A stretch of 64,000 nt of DNA from Comamonas sp. SCN 67-35 (GCA_001725255.1 MEFV01000005.1:62001-126000), one strand, 5' to 3'. Shown: positions 46,616-57,020, counted from the stretch's first letter. Notes: generated by a model not told the origin, from the letters alone. Made by a program: numbers and translations.

Positions 46616-47688
46616 TCGATGGCATCTACACCGCCGGGCTGCAGCTGAGCAGCGCGCCCTGGTGGACGGCCGCTGGCTGGCCGGTCGTCTGGGGTCTGAT
46701 CAAGATCGTCTGCGTGATCGTGCCCTTGCTCGTGGCCGTGGCCTACATGACGCTGTGGGAGCGCAAGCTGCTGGGCTACATGCAGGTGCGTCAGGGCCCC
46801 AATCGTGTCGGACCCTGGGGCCTGTGGCAGCCGTTCGCCGATGGCATCAAGCTCCTGACCAAGGAGTTGATTCAGCCGACCGCTGCCAGCAAGGGCCTGT
46901 TCTGGCTCGGGCCGGTGCTGGCGATCATGCCGGCGCTCGCGGCCTGGGTGGCGGTGCCGTTCGCGCCAAACATGGCGGTGGCGAACATCGATGCGGGCCT
47001 GCTCCTGATTCTGGCCATCACCTCGATCGAGGTCTACGGCGTGATCATCGCGGGCTGGTCATCCAACTCCAAGTACGCCATGCTCGGCGCGCTGCGCGCG
47101 TCGGCGCAGATGGTGAGCTACGAAATCGCCATGGGCTTCTGCTTCCTCGTGGTCATCATGGTGACCGGGAGCCTTAACCTGACCGAGATCGTCACGGGTC
47201 AGGGCCGGGGGACGATGGCGGGCATGGGCCTGGGCTTTCTCTCCTGGAACTGGCTGCCGCTGCTGCCGATCTTCGTCGTCTACCTGGTCTCGTGCGTCGC
47301 CGAGGTCAACCGCCATCCGTTCGACATGACCGAGGGCGAGTCGGAAATCGTCGCCGGCCACATGGTCGAGTATTCGGGCATGGGTTTCGCCATTTTCTTC
47401 CTCGCCGAATACGCGGCAATGTGGCTCGTGTCCACGCTCGCGGTCATCATGTTCCTGGGCGGCTGGCTGCCGCCGCTGGAGGTGCTGGGTTTCATCCCGG
47501 GCTGGATCTGGCTCGCGATCAAGACCGCATTCGTTGTTTCGTGCTTCATCTGGATTCGCGCCACGTTCCCGCGCTACCGCTACGACCAGATCATGCGCCT
47601 GGGATGGAAGATTTTCATTCCGGTCACGCTGGTGTGGCTGATCGTGGTGGGCGCCTGGCTGGTGTCGCCGCTGAACATCTGGAACTAA
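46612..47688 (+). CDS. nuoH: NADH-quinone oxidoreductase subunit H
   Basis: A 358-residue, eight-helix membrane subunit with [26 protein letters not shown] and [22 protein letters not shown], the charged E-channel loop by the quinone site. It begins with GTG at 46612, overlapping the nuoG TGA (GTGA), and has a full AAGGAGGTG ribosome-binding site seven bases upstream. Confidence 0.96.
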   Translation: MIDGIYTAGLQLSSAPWWTAAGWPVVWGLIKIVCVIVPLLVAVAYMTLWERKLLGYMQVRQGPNRVGPWGLWQPFADGIKLLTKELIQPTAASKGLFWLGPVLAIMPALAAWVAVPFAPNMAVANIDAGLLLILAITSIEVYGVIIAGWSSNSKYAMLGALRASAQMVSYEIAMGFCFLVVIMVTGSLNLTEIVTGQGRGTMAGMGLGFLSWNWLPLLPIFVVYLVSCVAEVNRHPFDMTEGESEIVAGHMVEYSGMGFAIFFLAEYAAMWLVSTLAVIMFLGGWLPPLEVLGFIPGWIWLAIKTAFVVSCFIWIRATFPRYRYDQIMRLGWKIFIPVTLVWLIVVGAWLVSPLNIWN

Positions 47689-47703
47689 CCGGAGGAACTG
47701 TTC

Positions 47704-48216
47704 ATGGCTGCCGTTGCTGAACGCTCGACGTTCGACCTCAAGGACTTTCTCAAGAGCTTCATGCTCTGGGAAATCGCCAAGGGCATGGTGCTCACGGGAA
47801 GATACGCGTTTCGTCGCAAGATCACGCTCGAATACCCGGAAGAGCACACGCCGCTGTCGCCACGCTTTCGTGGCCTGCACGCCCTGCGTCGCTATGACAA
47901 CGGCGAAGAGCGCTGCATCGCCTGCAAGCTGTGCGAGGCGATCTGCCCCGCGATGGCGATCACGATCGAATCGACGCAGCGCGAGGACGGCACGCGCCGC
48001 ACGACACGCTACGACATCGATCTGACCAAGTGCATCTTCTGCGGCTTCTGCGAAGAAAGCTGCCCGACCGATTCCATCGTCGAGACGCACATCTTCGAAT
48101 ACCACGGCGAAAAGCGCGGCGACCTGTATTTCACCAAGGAAATGCTGCTGGCCGTGGGCGATCGCTACGAACCCGAAATCGCTGCCGCCAGAGCAGCGGA
48201 CGCGAAGTACCGCTGA
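47704..48216 (+). CDS. nuoI: NADH-quinone oxidoreductase subunit I
   Basis: A 170-residue ferredoxin-like subunit with two 4Fe-4S clusters (N6a and N6b): [12 protein letters not shown] (Cys71, 74, 77, 81) and [12 protein letters not shown] (Cys110, 113, 116, 120). An amphipathic N-terminal helix anchors it to the membrane arm. Preceded by CCGGAGGAACTG. Confidence 0.97.
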   Translation: MAAVAERSTFDLKDFLKSFMLWEIAKGMVLTGRYAFRRKITLEYPEEHTPLSPRFRGLHALRRYDNGEERCIACKLCEAICPAMAITIESTQREDGTRRTTRYDIDLTKCIFCGFCEESCPTDSIVETHIFEYHGEKRGDLYFTKEMLLAVGDRYEPEIAAARAADAKYR

Positions 48217-48258
48217 AGCGCAGCGTTGCACGCCTGACCCTCTCAAAAGAACCGATTC

Positions 48259-48927
48259 ATGGACGCTCAAGCCGGTTTTTTCTATCTGTTCTCCGCGGTG
48301 TTGCTGTATGCGGCGCTGCGCGTCGTCACGGCGCGCAACCCGGTGCATGCGGTCTTGCACCTGATTCTTGCATTCACGCAGGCCTCGGGCCTGTGGCTGC
48401 TGCTCAAGGCAGAGTTTCTGGCCATCGTGCTCGTGCTCGTCTACGTGGGCGCCGTCATGGTGCTGTTCGTGTTCGTCGTGATGATGCTCGACATCCGCAT
48501 GGACACGCTGCGCGGCAATCTCTGGAAGCACTTTCCGCTGGCGGCCTTCGTCGGCGGCCTGATCGCGTTCGAGATGGGCGCGGTTCTGATGGCGGGGTTT
48601 CGCGGCGTGGATGAGCCCAAGGCGTTTGCAGCCGCGGTGAATGCAGCCGGGCAGGTGGTGCAGTATTCCAATACGCGCGAACTCGGCAAGTTGCTGTACT
48701 CCGAGTATCTCTATCCGATCGAAGTGGCCGCGATGATCCTGCTCGTGGCCATGATCGCCGCCATTGCGCTGACGCTGCGCCACCGCAAGGACACGAAGGC
48801 CATCGACGCGGGACTTGCGGTGCGTGTGCGCCCGCAGGATCGCCTGGTGGTGGTCAAGCTGGCACCGACGCAGGCTCCCGCGCCGGTGGTCGAGGCTGCG
48901 CAAGCGGCCGAGGAGAAGAAAGCATGA
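48259..48927 (+). CDS. nuoJ: NADH-quinone oxidoreductase subunit J
   Basis: A 222-residue, five-helix subunit with [13 protein letters not shown] and [24 protein letters not shown], the helix with the pi-bulge important for coupling. The C-terminal tail after the last helix is long, with an Ala/Pro/Glu-rich end. ATGA overlap with nuoK. Confidence 0.95.
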   Translation: MDAQAGFFYLFSAVLLYAALRVVTARNPVHAVLHLILAFTQASGLWLLLKAEFLAIVLVLVYVGAVMVLFVFVVMMLDIRMDTLRGNLWKHFPLAAFVGGLIAFEMGAVLMAGFRGVDEPKAFAAAVNAAGQVVQYSNTRELGKLLYSEYLYPIEVAAMILLVAMIAAIALTLRHRKDTKAIDAGLAVRVRPQDRLVVVKLAPTQAPAPVVEAAQAAEEKKA

Positions 48928-49232
48928 GCCTGACACTGGGGCACTATCTGACCGTGGCGGCCCTGCTGTTCGCCATTTCCGTCGTCGGCATCTTCCTCAA
49001 TCGCAAGAACCTCATCGTTCTCCTGATGGCGATCGAGATGATGCTGCTGTCGGTGAACATCAATTTCGTCGCCTTTTCGCATTACCTTGGCGACATGGCC
49101 GGGCAGATCTTCGTGTTCTTCATCCTGACCGTGGCCGCCTCCGAGGCGGCGATCGGCCTGGCCATTCTGGTGCTGCTGTTCCGCAACAAGTCGAGCATCG
49201 ACGCGCAGGACATCAACACGCTCAAGGGCTGA
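48924..49232 (+). CDS. nuoK: NADH-quinone oxidoreductase subunit K
   Basis: A 102-residue, three-helix subunit homologous to MrpC, with [21 protein letters not shown] and a second membrane Glu in [14 protein letters not shown]; both acidic residues belong to the proton path. Confidence 0.96.
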   Translation: MSLTLGHYLTVAALLFAISVVGIFLNRKNLIVLLMAIEMMLLSVNINFVAFSHYLGDMAGQIFVFFILTVAASEAAIGLAILVLLFRNKSSIDAQDINTLKG

Positions 49233-49263
49233 GCCGCCCCATACGTACAGCAAGGTTTTGGTC

Positions 49264-51276
49264 ATGAGTTCAACCCTATCCGCTTCGACGCTGCTGGCCG
49301 TTCCGCTCGCGTCGCTGGCTGGCGCGCTTCTTGCGGGCATCTTCGGCACGGCACTGGGCGGCAACCGCTTCGGTCGGCGCGTGTCGCATTCGCTCACGAT
49401 CCTGGGCGTGTTCATCGCCTTCGTGATCTCGGCCATGACGCTGGCGTCCGTGGTGAACGATGGCGCCTATTTTGACCAGAACATCTACACATGGATGACG
49501 ATAGGGTCGTTCCAGATGAACCTGGGTTTCCTGATCGATCCGCTCACGGCGCTCATGATGACCGTGGTCACCTTCGTCTCGCTCATGGTGCACGTCTACA
49601 CGATAGGCTACATGGCGGACGACGACGGCTACAACCGCTTCTTCGCCTACATCTCGCTGTTCACCTTTTCGATGCTCATGCTTGTGATGAGCAACAACTT
49701 CCTGCAGCTTTTCTTCGGCTGGGAAGCGGTGGGCCTGGTCTCGTACTTGCTGATCGGTTTCTGGTTCAAACGCCCGACGGCCATTTTTGCGAACCTGAAG
49801 GCCTTCATGGTCAACCGCGTCGGCGACTTCGGCTTCATTCTCGGCATTGCGCTGGTCTGGGCGTACACCGGCACGGTGCACTACAAGGACGTGTTTGCGC
49901 AAGCGCCGCGACTGGCGACGATGACGTTTCCGGGCACCGAGTGGATGCTGCTCACCGTCGCCTGCATCTGTTTGTTCGTTGGCGCGATGGGCAAGTCGGC
50001 GCAGTTTCCGCTGCACATCTGGCTGCCTGATTCCATGGAAGGTCCGACCCCGATTTCGGCGCTGATCCACGCTGCCACGATGGTGACGGCGGGTATCTTC
50101 ATGGTCGCGCGCATGTCTCCGCTGTTCGAGCTCTCGGATGCAGCCCTGAGCTTCGTCCTGGTGATCGGCGCCATCACGGCACTGTTCATGGGCCTCGTGG
50201 GCATCGTGCAGAACGACATCAAGCGCGTGGTGGCCTATTCCACGCTTTCCCAACTCGGTTACATGACCGTGGCGCTGGGCGTTTCGGCGTATTCCGCGGG
50301 CATCTTTCACCTGATGACGCACGCCTTCTTCAAGGCGCTGCTGTTCCTCGGCTCCGGCTCGGTGATCATGGCGATGCACCACAACCAGGACATGCGCTGG
50401 ATGGGCGGTCTGCGCAAGTACATGCCGATCACCTGGATCACCTTCCTGGTGGGCACGCTCGCGCTCGTGGCCACGCCCTTCTTCTCTGGTTTTTATTCGA
50501 AGGACAGCATCATCGAGGCCACGGCGGAGAGCGTGCTGCCGGGCGCGGGGTTTGCGCATTTCGCCGTGATGGCAGGTGTGTTCGTCACGGCGCTGTATTC
50601 CTTCCGCGCGTATTTCATGGTGTTCCATGGCCCCGAGCGCTATGACCAGAATCCGGACGCGCACCATGGGCATGGCGACCATGATCACGGTCATGGTGGC
50701 AAGCCGCATGAAACACCCTGGGTGGTGACGGTGCCGCTGATCCTGCTGGCCATTCCGTCCGTGGTGATCGGTTATCCGTACATCGAACCGATGCTGTACG
50801 GCAACTTCTTCGGAGACTCCATCCAGGTGCTGGCCGCGCACCCGACGATGGCTGCGCTCAAGGAGAGCTTTCACGGGCCGCTCGCCATGGGCCTGCATGC
50901 CGTGCAGACCCTGCCCTTCTGGCTGGCCGTGGCGGGCTTTGTGGTGGCCTACTACTGCTACATGGTCAATACCGCTGTGCCTGCCAAGGTGGCGAAGGCC
51001 TTCAAGCCGCTCTACGACATCCTGGTCAACAAGTTCTACATGGACTGGATCAACGAGAACATCATCATGCGTGGCGCGCGCCTGCTGGGCACAGGCCTGT
51101 GGAAGGGTGCCGACCAGGAGGTGATCGATGGTGCGATCGTCAATGGTTCGTGGCGCGGCATTGGCTGGTTCGCGGGTGTGGCCCGCTGGGTGCAATCAGG
51201 CTACCTGTTTCATTACGCTCTGGTGATGATTCTGGGGGTGCTCGTGCTCATGACGTATTTCGTCTGGCTCAACTAA
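49264..51276 (+). CDS. nuoL: NADH-quinone oxidoreductase subunit L
   Basis: A 670-residue antiporter-like subunit with about sixteen helices, the GWEAVGLVSYLLIGFW Glu helix, KSAQFPLHIWLPDSMEGPTPISALIHAATMV, and the long lateral helix at the C-terminus. A loop near residues 461-485 is His-rich (HHGHGDHDHGHGG). The ATG at 49264 is used; a TTG two codons earlier is an alternative. Confidence 0.96.
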   Translation: MSSTLSASTLLAVPLASLAGALLAGIFGTALGGNRFGRRVSHSLTILGVFIAFVISAMTLASVVNDGAYFDQNIYTWMTIGSFQMNLGFLIDPLTALMMTVVTFVSLMVHVYTIGYMADDDGYNRFFAYISLFTFSMLMLVMSNNFLQLFFGWEAVGLVSYLLIGFWFKRPTAIFANLKAFMVNRVGDFGFILGIALVWAYTGTVHYKDVFAQAPRLATMTFPGTEWMLLTVACICLFVGAMGKSAQFPLHIWLPDSMEGPTPISALIHAATMVTAGIFMVARMSPLFELSDAALSFVLVIGAITALFMGLVGIVQNDIKRVVAYSTLSQLGYMTVALGVSAYSAGIFHLMTHAFFKALLFLGSGSVIMAMHHNQDMRWMGGLRKYMPITWITFLVGTLALVATPFFSGFYSKDSIIEATAESVLPGAGFAHFAVMAGVFVTALYSFRAYFMVFHGPERYDQNPDAHHGHGDHDHGHGGKPHETPWVVTVPLILLAIPSVVIGYPYIEPMLYGNFFGDSIQVLAAHPTMAALKESFHGPLAMGLHAVQTLPFWLAVAGFVVAYYCYMVNTAVPAKVAKAFKPLYDILVNKFYMDWINENIIMRGARLLGTGLWKGADQEVIDGAIVNGSWRGIGWFAGVARWVQSGYLFHYALVMILGVLVLMTYFVWLN

Positions 51277-51293
51277 GTAGGAGAACTATAAAA

Positions 51294-52766
51294 ATGGCTT
51301 GGTTGAGTCTCGCCATCTGGGTGCCGATCGCATTTGGGTGTTTTCTGCTGTTTTTCTCGCGCGAGGAGCAGGCAGGTTTCGTGCGTTGGGTGGCACTGTT
51401 GGGTGCCCTGTTGGGACTGCTCGTAACGGTTCCGCTGTACACGGGGTTTCAGCTTGGAACGGCTGAAATGCAGTTCGTCGAGAACGTGCCGTGGATTGCC
51501 CACTTTCACCTGAACTACCACCTCGGGCTCGATGGCCTGTCGTTCTGGTTCGTTCCGCTCTCGGCCTTCATCACCCTGATCGTCGTGATCGCGGGGTGGG
51601 AGTCGATCAAGGAGCGCGTGAACCAGTACAACGCGGCCTTCCTGATCCTTTCGGGCCTGATGATCGGCGTCTTCAGCGCGCTCGACGGCATGCTGTTCTA
51701 CGTGTTCTTCGAGGCCACCCTGATTCCGATGTACCTGATCATTGGGGTCTGGGGCGGGCCACGCAAGATCTACGCGGCATTCAAGTTCTTCCTCTACACG
51801 CTGCTGGGTTCACTGCTGATGCTGATCACGGTGATCTACTTGTACAGCCGCTCGGGAGGCAGTTTCGACATCCTCACCTGGCAGCAGCTCGCGATTCCGG
51901 GAACGGCGCAGACGCTGCTGTTCTTCGGCTTCCTCGCTGCCTTCGCGGTGAAGGTGCCGATGTGGCCCATCCATACCTGGCTGCCGGATGTGCACGTGGA
52001 GGCGCCCACCGGCGGCTCCATCATTCTGGCGGCCATCATGCTCAAGCTGGGCGCCTATGGTTTCCTGCGCTTTTTGCTGCCCATCGTGCCCGATGCCGCG
52101 CACCAGTGGGCGCCGCTCATCATCACGCTGTCGCTCATCGCGGTGATCTACATCGGCTTCGTGGCCATCGTGCAGAAGGACATGAAAAAGCTCGTGGCTT
52201 ATTCGTCGGTGGCGCACATGGGCTTCGTCACGCTGGGCTTCTTCATCTTCAACGACCTGGGCCTGTCCGGCGGCATCGTGCAGATGATCGCGCACGGCTT
52301 CGTCTCGGCCGCGATGTTCCTGTGCATCGGCGTGCTGTACGACCGCGTGCACTCGCGCGAGATCGCGGCCTACGGAGGCGTGATCAACGCCATGCCCAAA
52401 TTCGGCGCCTTTGCCATGCTGTTCTTCATGGCCAACTGCGGCCTGCCGGGCACGGCCGGGTTCGTCGGCGAGTGGATGGTGATTCTGGCATCGGTCAAGT
52501 TCAACTTCTGGGTGGGCTTCTGCGCGGCGTGGGCGCTCATTCTCGGCGCGGCGTATTCACTGTGGATGTTCAAGCGCGTGTACTTCGGCGACATCGCCAA
52601 CGAGCACGTGAAGGCGATGCCGGATATCAGCAAGCGCGAATACCTGATCCTGGGATTCCTTGCGATTGCCGTGTTGTTCATGGGCGTGTACCCCAAGCCC
52701 TTCACGGACGTGATGGATGCCTCGGTGGCGCATCTGCTGCAGCAGATCGCCACTTCCAAACTGTGA
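51294..52766 (+). CDS. nuoM: NADH-quinone oxidoreductase subunit M
   Basis: A 490-residue antiporter-like subunit with LFYVFFEATLIPMYLIIGVWGG, AVKVPMWPIHTWLPDVHVEAP, and KKLVAYSSVAHMGFV. The Glu and Lys in these segments form one of the proton channels. The ATG at 51294 follows TAGGAGAACTATAAAA. Confidence 0.96.
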   Translation: MAWLSLAIWVPIAFGCFLLFFSREEQAGFVRWVALLGALLGLLVTVPLYTGFQLGTAEMQFVENVPWIAHFHLNYHLGLDGLSFWFVPLSAFITLIVVIAGWESIKERVNQYNAAFLILSGLMIGVFSALDGMLFYVFFEATLIPMYLIIGVWGGPRKIYAAFKFFLYTLLGSLLMLITVIYLYSRSGGSFDILTWQQLAIPGTAQTLLFFGFLAAFAVKVPMWPIHTWLPDVHVEAPTGGSIILAAIMLKLGAYGFLRFLLPIVPDAAHQWAPLIITLSLIAVIYIGFVAIVQKDMKKLVAYSSVAHMGFVTLGFFIFNDLGLSGGIVQMIAHGFVSAAMFLCIGVLYDRVHSREIAAYGGVINAMPKFGAFAMLFFMANCGLPGTAGFVGEWMVILASVKFNFWVGFCAAWALILGAAYSLWMFKRVYFGDIANEHVKAMPDISKREYLILGFLAIAVLFMGVYPKPFTDVMDASVAHLLQQIATSKL

Positions 52767-52790
52767 TCGAGACCAGCGGAAAGAAACGAG

Positions 52791-54284
52791 ATGATTGACA
52801 ACCTGAGCTGGCTGGCTGTGTATTCCGAGATCGTGCTGCTCGTCATGGGCTGCGTGATCGCGCTCGTCGATCTGGGGGTGACGGGGCGCAACCGCAATGT
52901 CACGCACTTCCTCACGCTGCTCACCATGGGGGTGGTCGCGGGCCTGGAAGCCTTGTATGCCTCCAGCGGCAGCACCTTCTACGGCTGGGGCAACATGGTG
53001 GTGTCCGACAGCATGGGCAGCTGGCTGAAGTGTTTCGCGGCGGTCACGATGATGGCGTGCCTCGTCTACGGCCGTCCTTACGCGGGCGATCGCGACATGT
53101 TGCGCGGTGGGGAGCTGTTTTCGCTGTCCACCTTCATGCTGCTGGGCATCTTCGTGATGATCTCGGCCAACAACTTCCTCGTGATCTATCTGGGTCTGGA
53201 GCTGCTCACGCTCTCCAGCTATGCGCTGGTGGCGCTGCGCCGGGACAGCGCGACCGCCACCGAAGCCGCAATGAAATATTTCGTGCTGGGCGCCATGGCC
53301 AGCGGCTTCCTGCTCTATGGCCTGTCGATGATCTATGGCGCCACGGGCACGCTCGATATTGGCGAAGTGTTCAAGGTCATCAATGCCGGTCAGGTGCGCC
53401 ATCAGGTGCTGGTGTTCGGCGTGGTGTTCATCGTCTCCGGCCTGGCGTTCAAGCTCGTGACGGTGCCGTTTCACATGTGGGCGCCCGATGTGTACCAGGG
53501 CGCGCCCACGGTGATCACGCTCATCATCAGCAGCGCGCCCAAGCTGGCGGGTTTCGGCATCGCCATGCGCCTGCTCGTCGATGCGCTGCTGCCGCTGGCC
53601 ATCGACTGGCAGCAGATGCTGGCGGTGCTGGCCGTCGCCTCGCTCTTCGTGGGCAACGTGATCGGCACGATGCAGTCCAACATCAAGCGCATGCTGGCCT
53701 ACTCCGCCATTTCGCACATGGGCTTCATGTTTCTGGGTCTGATGTCCGGGGTGGCCAATGGCGCCATCGATTCCATGATGGCCGAGCGCGCCTACAGCTC
53801 GGCGATGTTCTATGTGGTCACTTATGTGCTCACGGTGGTGCCGGCGTTCGGAGTCGTCCTGCTGCTGGCGCGCGAAGGCTTCGAGAGCGAGGAAATCGCT
53901 GATTTCGCGGGGCTCAACCGTCGCAGCCCGCTGTATGCCGGGATCATGTGCGTGTGCATGTTCTCGCTCGCCGGCATTCCGCCGCTGGTGGGCTTCTATG
54001 CGAAGCTTTCGGTGCTCGAGGCGCTGATTTCAAGCGGTGGCGCGCTGCATGTCTCGATAGCGGTTTACGCGGTGCTGATGTCCGTCATCGGCGCGTTCTA
54101 CTACCTGCGCGTCGTCAAGGTCATGTATTTCGACCAGCCGATCACCGCCACGACGGTTTCGGCGCCGGCGGATGTGCGCGTGGTGCTCACGCTCAATGGC
54201 GCGCTGGTGTTTCTCGTGGGCATCCTGCCCGGCGGGCTGATGGCGCTGTGCGCGGATGCCATCGTGCGCACGCTGGCGTCGTAA
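52791..54284 (+). CDS. nuoN: NADH-quinone oxidoreductase subunit N
   Basis: A 497-residue antiporter-like subunit with YLGLELLTLSSYALVAL, LVTVPFHMWAPDVYQGAPT and KRMLAYSAISHMGFMFLG. Last gene of the complex I operon, which is complete and in standard order. A short GCCCG/CGGGC hairpin without a T-run follows the stop. Confidence 0.96.
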   Translation: MIDNLSWLAVYSEIVLLVMGCVIALVDLGVTGRNRNVTHFLTLLTMGVVAGLEALYASSGSTFYGWGNMVVSDSMGSWLKCFAAVTMMACLVYGRPYAGDRDMLRGGELFSLSTFMLLGIFVMISANNFLVIYLGLELLTLSSYALVALRRDSATATEAAMKYFVLGAMASGFLLYGLSMIYGATGTLDIGEVFKVINAGQVRHQVLVFGVVFIVSGLAFKLVTVPFHMWAPDVYQGAPTVITLIISSAPKLAGFGIAMRLLVDALLPLAIDWQQMLAVLAVASLFVGNVIGTMQSNIKRMLAYSAISHMGFMFLGLMSGVANGAIDSMMAERAYSSAMFYVVTYVLTVVPAFGVVLLLAREGFESEEIADFAGLNRRSPLYAGIMCVCMFSLAGIPPLVGFYAKLSVLEALISSGGALHVSIAVYAVLMSVIGAFYYLRVVKVMYFDQPITATTVSAPADVRVVLTLNGALVFLVGILPGGLMALCADAIVRTLAS

Positions 54285-54329
54285 GCCCGGCCATCGGGCC
54301 AATATTGCGCAGGCAAGGCAGGGCGCCCG

Positions 54330-54812
54330 GTGAAGGTTCTCGATCTGCTTTGCCCGCTCGATCACGCCTTCGAGGGTTGGTTCGCCTCCGAGGAAGATTT
54401 CATCGCTCAGTGCAACCGGCATCTGGTTCAATGCCCGATGTGTGGCAGCAGCGAAGTGCGCAAGGCGCTGAGCATGCCCAGGCTGAATTTGCGGGGTGCG
54501 CGCGAGTCGGCCATGGCCCGTCGGGAGCCGGACGGCGACACGCGGGGTGACGATACCGAGGCGCCCAAGGCGGAGCGCCATGGGCACGCTCTTGAGGCCC
54601 TGTGGCTGGAGCTTGCGCGCCATGTCATGAGACATACCGAGGATGTGGGTGAACGGTTTGCGGCGGAAGCCCGGCGCATGCATCACCGCGAGATACCTGA
54701 GCGTGGCATTCGGGGCCAGGCGACGGCGCAGGAGACCGAGCAATTGCTGGACGAAGGGATTGCCGTGCTGCCTCTGCTGATACCGGATGCGGCCAAGAGC
54801 ACCCTCCAGTGA
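54330..54812 (+). CDS. DUF1178 family protein
   Basis: A 160-residue soluble protein. The N-terminus MKVLDLLCPLDHAFEGWFAS and the following CPMCGSSEVRKALSMPRLN are the DUF1178 landmarks; the Cys and His residues suggest a zinc ribbon. Function unknown. The start is a GTG at 54330, chosen because it restores the conserved MKVLDL. Placement after nuoN is common in Burkholderiales. Confidence 0.84.
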   Translation: MKVLDLLCPLDHAFEGWFASEEDFIAQCNRHLVQCPMCGSSEVRKALSMPRLNLRGARESAMARREPDGDTRGDDTEAPKAERHGHALEALWLELARHVMRHTEDVGERFAAEARRMHHREIPERGIRGQATAQETEQLLDEGIAVLPLLIPDAAKSTLQ

Positions 54813-54961
54813 AAGGCGTGCAGTCAATCTGCCAGCGGTGCCGCGCACCGGTCGGCCCATTGCTTATTACGCGCGTCTATTAGTACAAAAAAAAGTATTC
54901 GTTTGAGTTTGACGCGTGCCTTCGCACAATCCGCAGCATGGATGGCGCAGAGGTGTATGGC

Positions 54962-55948
54962 ATGACTCAAAGGGTGTGGCTCAAGGGGCTGGCGGGTGTG
55001 GCGGCGCTGCTGCTCAGCAGTTGGGGCGGCGCACAGGTCGTGGGCTCGGTCAATGGCTCCGCCGCTGCGGCCCGCGCGTTTTACAGCGATGCCGGCGTTG
55101 CGTTCGCGCGCCGTGACGTGCGCCTGGCAGGTCCCTCGCAGGCCGAGCTGTCACAGGGCATTTCCTTCAGTACCACGACCAATCTGCAGAAGCTCGCCGA
55201 ACTTGGCGTGGTCGCGGCCAATTGGGAGCAGCAGTTCCCGCATGACGCGGCGCCCACGCTGTCCACGGTCGTGTTTCTCGTGCGCCAGGGCGATCCCCGC
55301 GCGGTGCGCGACTGGAGTGATCTGGTGCGCCAGGATGTCGGTGTCGTCATCGCCAATCCCAAGAGTTGCAACAACGGACGCTATGCCTACATGGGCGCCT
55401 GGGGCAGCGTGCGCGAGAACGGGGGAAGCGATGCGCAGGCCGCGGATTTCGTGGGAACGCTGTACCGCCAGGCTGCGGTCGTTGCGAAGGTCGAGCGTGA
55501 GGCGGTGAACGCATTTGCCAGGGCGGGCATGGGCGATGTGCTGGTGGCTTTTGAGTCGGACGTGCCGGCCATTGAGCAGGTCGCGGGCGGCGCGCTGGAG
55601 GTGGTATATCCGTCGGTCAGCGTGGCTGCGGAGAACACGGTGGCCATGGCGGCGCACGTGGCGGGCACGGCTTTGCCGGGCGTGACCCGCGCGTGGCTGG
55701 AATACCTCTACACCGATGAGGCGCAGGAGATTGCCGCGCGGCACCATCTGCGCCCGCGCTCGGCCGCCGTGCTGGCCCGCCATGCCGACCAGTTCAAGCC
55801 GATCGAGATGTTCGGCGTGGCCAAGTACTTCGGCAGTCTGGAGCGTGCGCAAAAGCTGCATTTCGCCAATGGCGGCGAATTCGATCGCATCTATCGGCCC
55901 ACCCCGGCGCAACTCGCGGCCGGGGAGCAGGTGCGCGCGGCGTTCTGA
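54962..55948 (+). CDS. Sbp-like periplasmic binding protein, altered ligand site
   Basis: A 328-residue exported protein with a signal peptide cut near AQ at residues 24-25. Its C-terminal two-thirds follow the sulfate-binding protein Sbp (TLSTVVFLVRQGDP, ANPKS, AAWG, GDVLVAFESD, YLYTDEAQEIAARHHLRPR, HFANGGEFDRI). The expected sulfate loops differ: the region around SHGGSG in E. coli Sbp reads LAGPSQAELSQG here, and the SSGGARW loop reads SCNNGRY. No permease or ATPase genes are near. The ATG at 54962 has AGAGGT upstream; an ATG at 54938 is an alternative. The 120 bases upstream are AT-rich with an eight-A run. Confidence 0.75.
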   Translation: MTQRVWLKGLAGVAALLLSSWGGAQVVGSVNGSAAAARAFYSDAGVAFARRDVRLAGPSQAELSQGISFSTTTNLQKLAELGVVAANWEQQFPHDAAPTLSTVVFLVRQGDPRAVRDWSDLVRQDVGVVIANPKSCNNGRYAYMGAWGSVRENGGSDAQAADFVGTLYRQAAVVAKVEREAVNAFARAGMGDVLVAFESDVPAIEQVAGGALEVVYPSVSVAAENTVAMAAHVAGTALPGVTRAWLEYLYTDEAQEIAARHHLRPRSAAVLARHADQFKPIEMFGVAKYFGSLERAQKLHFANGGEFDRIYRPTPAQLAAGEQVRAAF

Positions 55949-56057
55949 TACACGGATTTGCCCTCAATCGCATAATTTCGTTGGTTCGCCTTGCCGTGCG
56001 ACAGCGCTGTCTTGGGCTCCTCGCCTCGCTATCGGACCGAGCGCAAACCCGTATGAG

Positions 56058-56939
56058 TCAGGCCATCGTGTAAAGCGGGATGTCGTGCTCGCGCCCGAGC
56101 GTGTCGAGTTCCGCCCGGGTTTTCTGCCGCGTCCAGACCGCCATGGCTTCGTGCACGCTCTTCTGGTGCGGGTCGCTCTGGGACGACAACCCCAGCAGTT
56201 GCAGCACCCTGGCCGCGAAATGAGGCTCCAGCGCCGCGCAGGCCACGCGTCCATCGGCGCAGGGGTAGACGCGGTAAAAAGCGTGGGCGCCCCCTACATC
56301 CCCGTCGGTGGTGGTGAGCTTCCAGGTGCGTGGCAGGGCGAGCCAGTCGGCCGCGCCCGACAGAGCCACCTCGACGCATGAGCCCTGATGGGTGTGCGCG
56401 CGCTCGAGCAAGACCTGCAGGACGGCTTCGCTGGTCATCAGGGCGCCGCCCATGTCCGCGAAGAGCGTGGGAGGCAGGTCGGTGTCCGCGACGAGCCCTG
56501 CTTGGGCGAGGTAGGTCAGATCATGCCCAGGCTCTTCGGCTGCGGCGCCGGGCGCGCCGACGATGCGCACCAGCGAGAGCCTGGGGTAGTGCGCGTGCAA
56601 CGCTTCCCAGGACAGGCCGAATCTGGCGAGTGCCGATGGGCGAAACGAAGTGATGAGCACGTCGGTGTGCGCAAGCTCCTGCGCCAGCAGCGCCTGCCCT
56701 TCGGCCGTCTTGAGGTTGGCGTGCAGCACGCGGATACCGGTGTGCAGCTGCTCGTAGGCCCGTGCGCAGTACATGCCCATCGGATCGCCGCTGATCATGC
56801 CCGGGGGCGCTGGGGGTTCCACCTTGGTGCATTCGCCGCCCATGGCGTGGCAGCGCATCAGCGCGGCAGGCCCGGGCAGGTTCAGCGCCAGACTCAGGAT
56901 GCGGGTGCCCTTCAGGGCCTGGGCGGGTGGGTGCGTCAT
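56058..56939 (-). CDS. CaiB/BaiF-type CoA-transferase family protein, short
   Basis: A 293-residue protein of the class III CoA-transferase/racemase family: GTRILSLALNLPGPAALMRCHAMG, NLKTAEGQALL, SFRPSALARFGLSWEAL, and LFADMGGALM, whose Asp is at the catalytic position. Full-length members have about 360-400 residues, so this form is short at the C-terminal region. AMACR-like racemases or CoA transfer between acids are possible roles. Start at the complement of 56937-56939; a longer start at 56984 is possible. Confidence 0.78.
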   Translation of the reverse strand: MTHPPAQALKGTRILSLALNLPGPAALMRCHAMGGECTKVEPPAPPGMISGDPMGMYCARAYEQLHTGIRVLHANLKTAEGQALLAQELAHTDVLITSFRPSALARFGLSWEALHAHYPRLSLVRIVGAPGAAAEEPGHDLTYLAQAGLVADTDLPPTLFADMGGALMTSEAVLQVLLERAHTHQGSCVEVALSGAADWLALPRTWKLTTTDGDVGGAHAFYRVYPCADGRVACAALEPHFAARVLQLLGLSSQSDPHQKSVHEAMAVWTRQKTRAELDTLGREHDIPLYTMA

Positions 56940-57020
56940 GGGTAATCCGTGGCAAAGGGAGCTTGTAGTTTGCATGGCTTGCACAATGGCGGCTGTAGCA
57001 GTCGTGACAGAGAGGTTTCG

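Noticed and set aside
46590..47177. A 195-codon plus-strand frame across the nuoG-nuoH junction
   Set aside because: It lies in another frame over conserved nuoH sequence and has no supportable product.
49276..51195. A 639-codon minus-strand frame antisense to nuoL
   Set aside because: Same shadow effect; NuoL on the plus strand is unmistakable.
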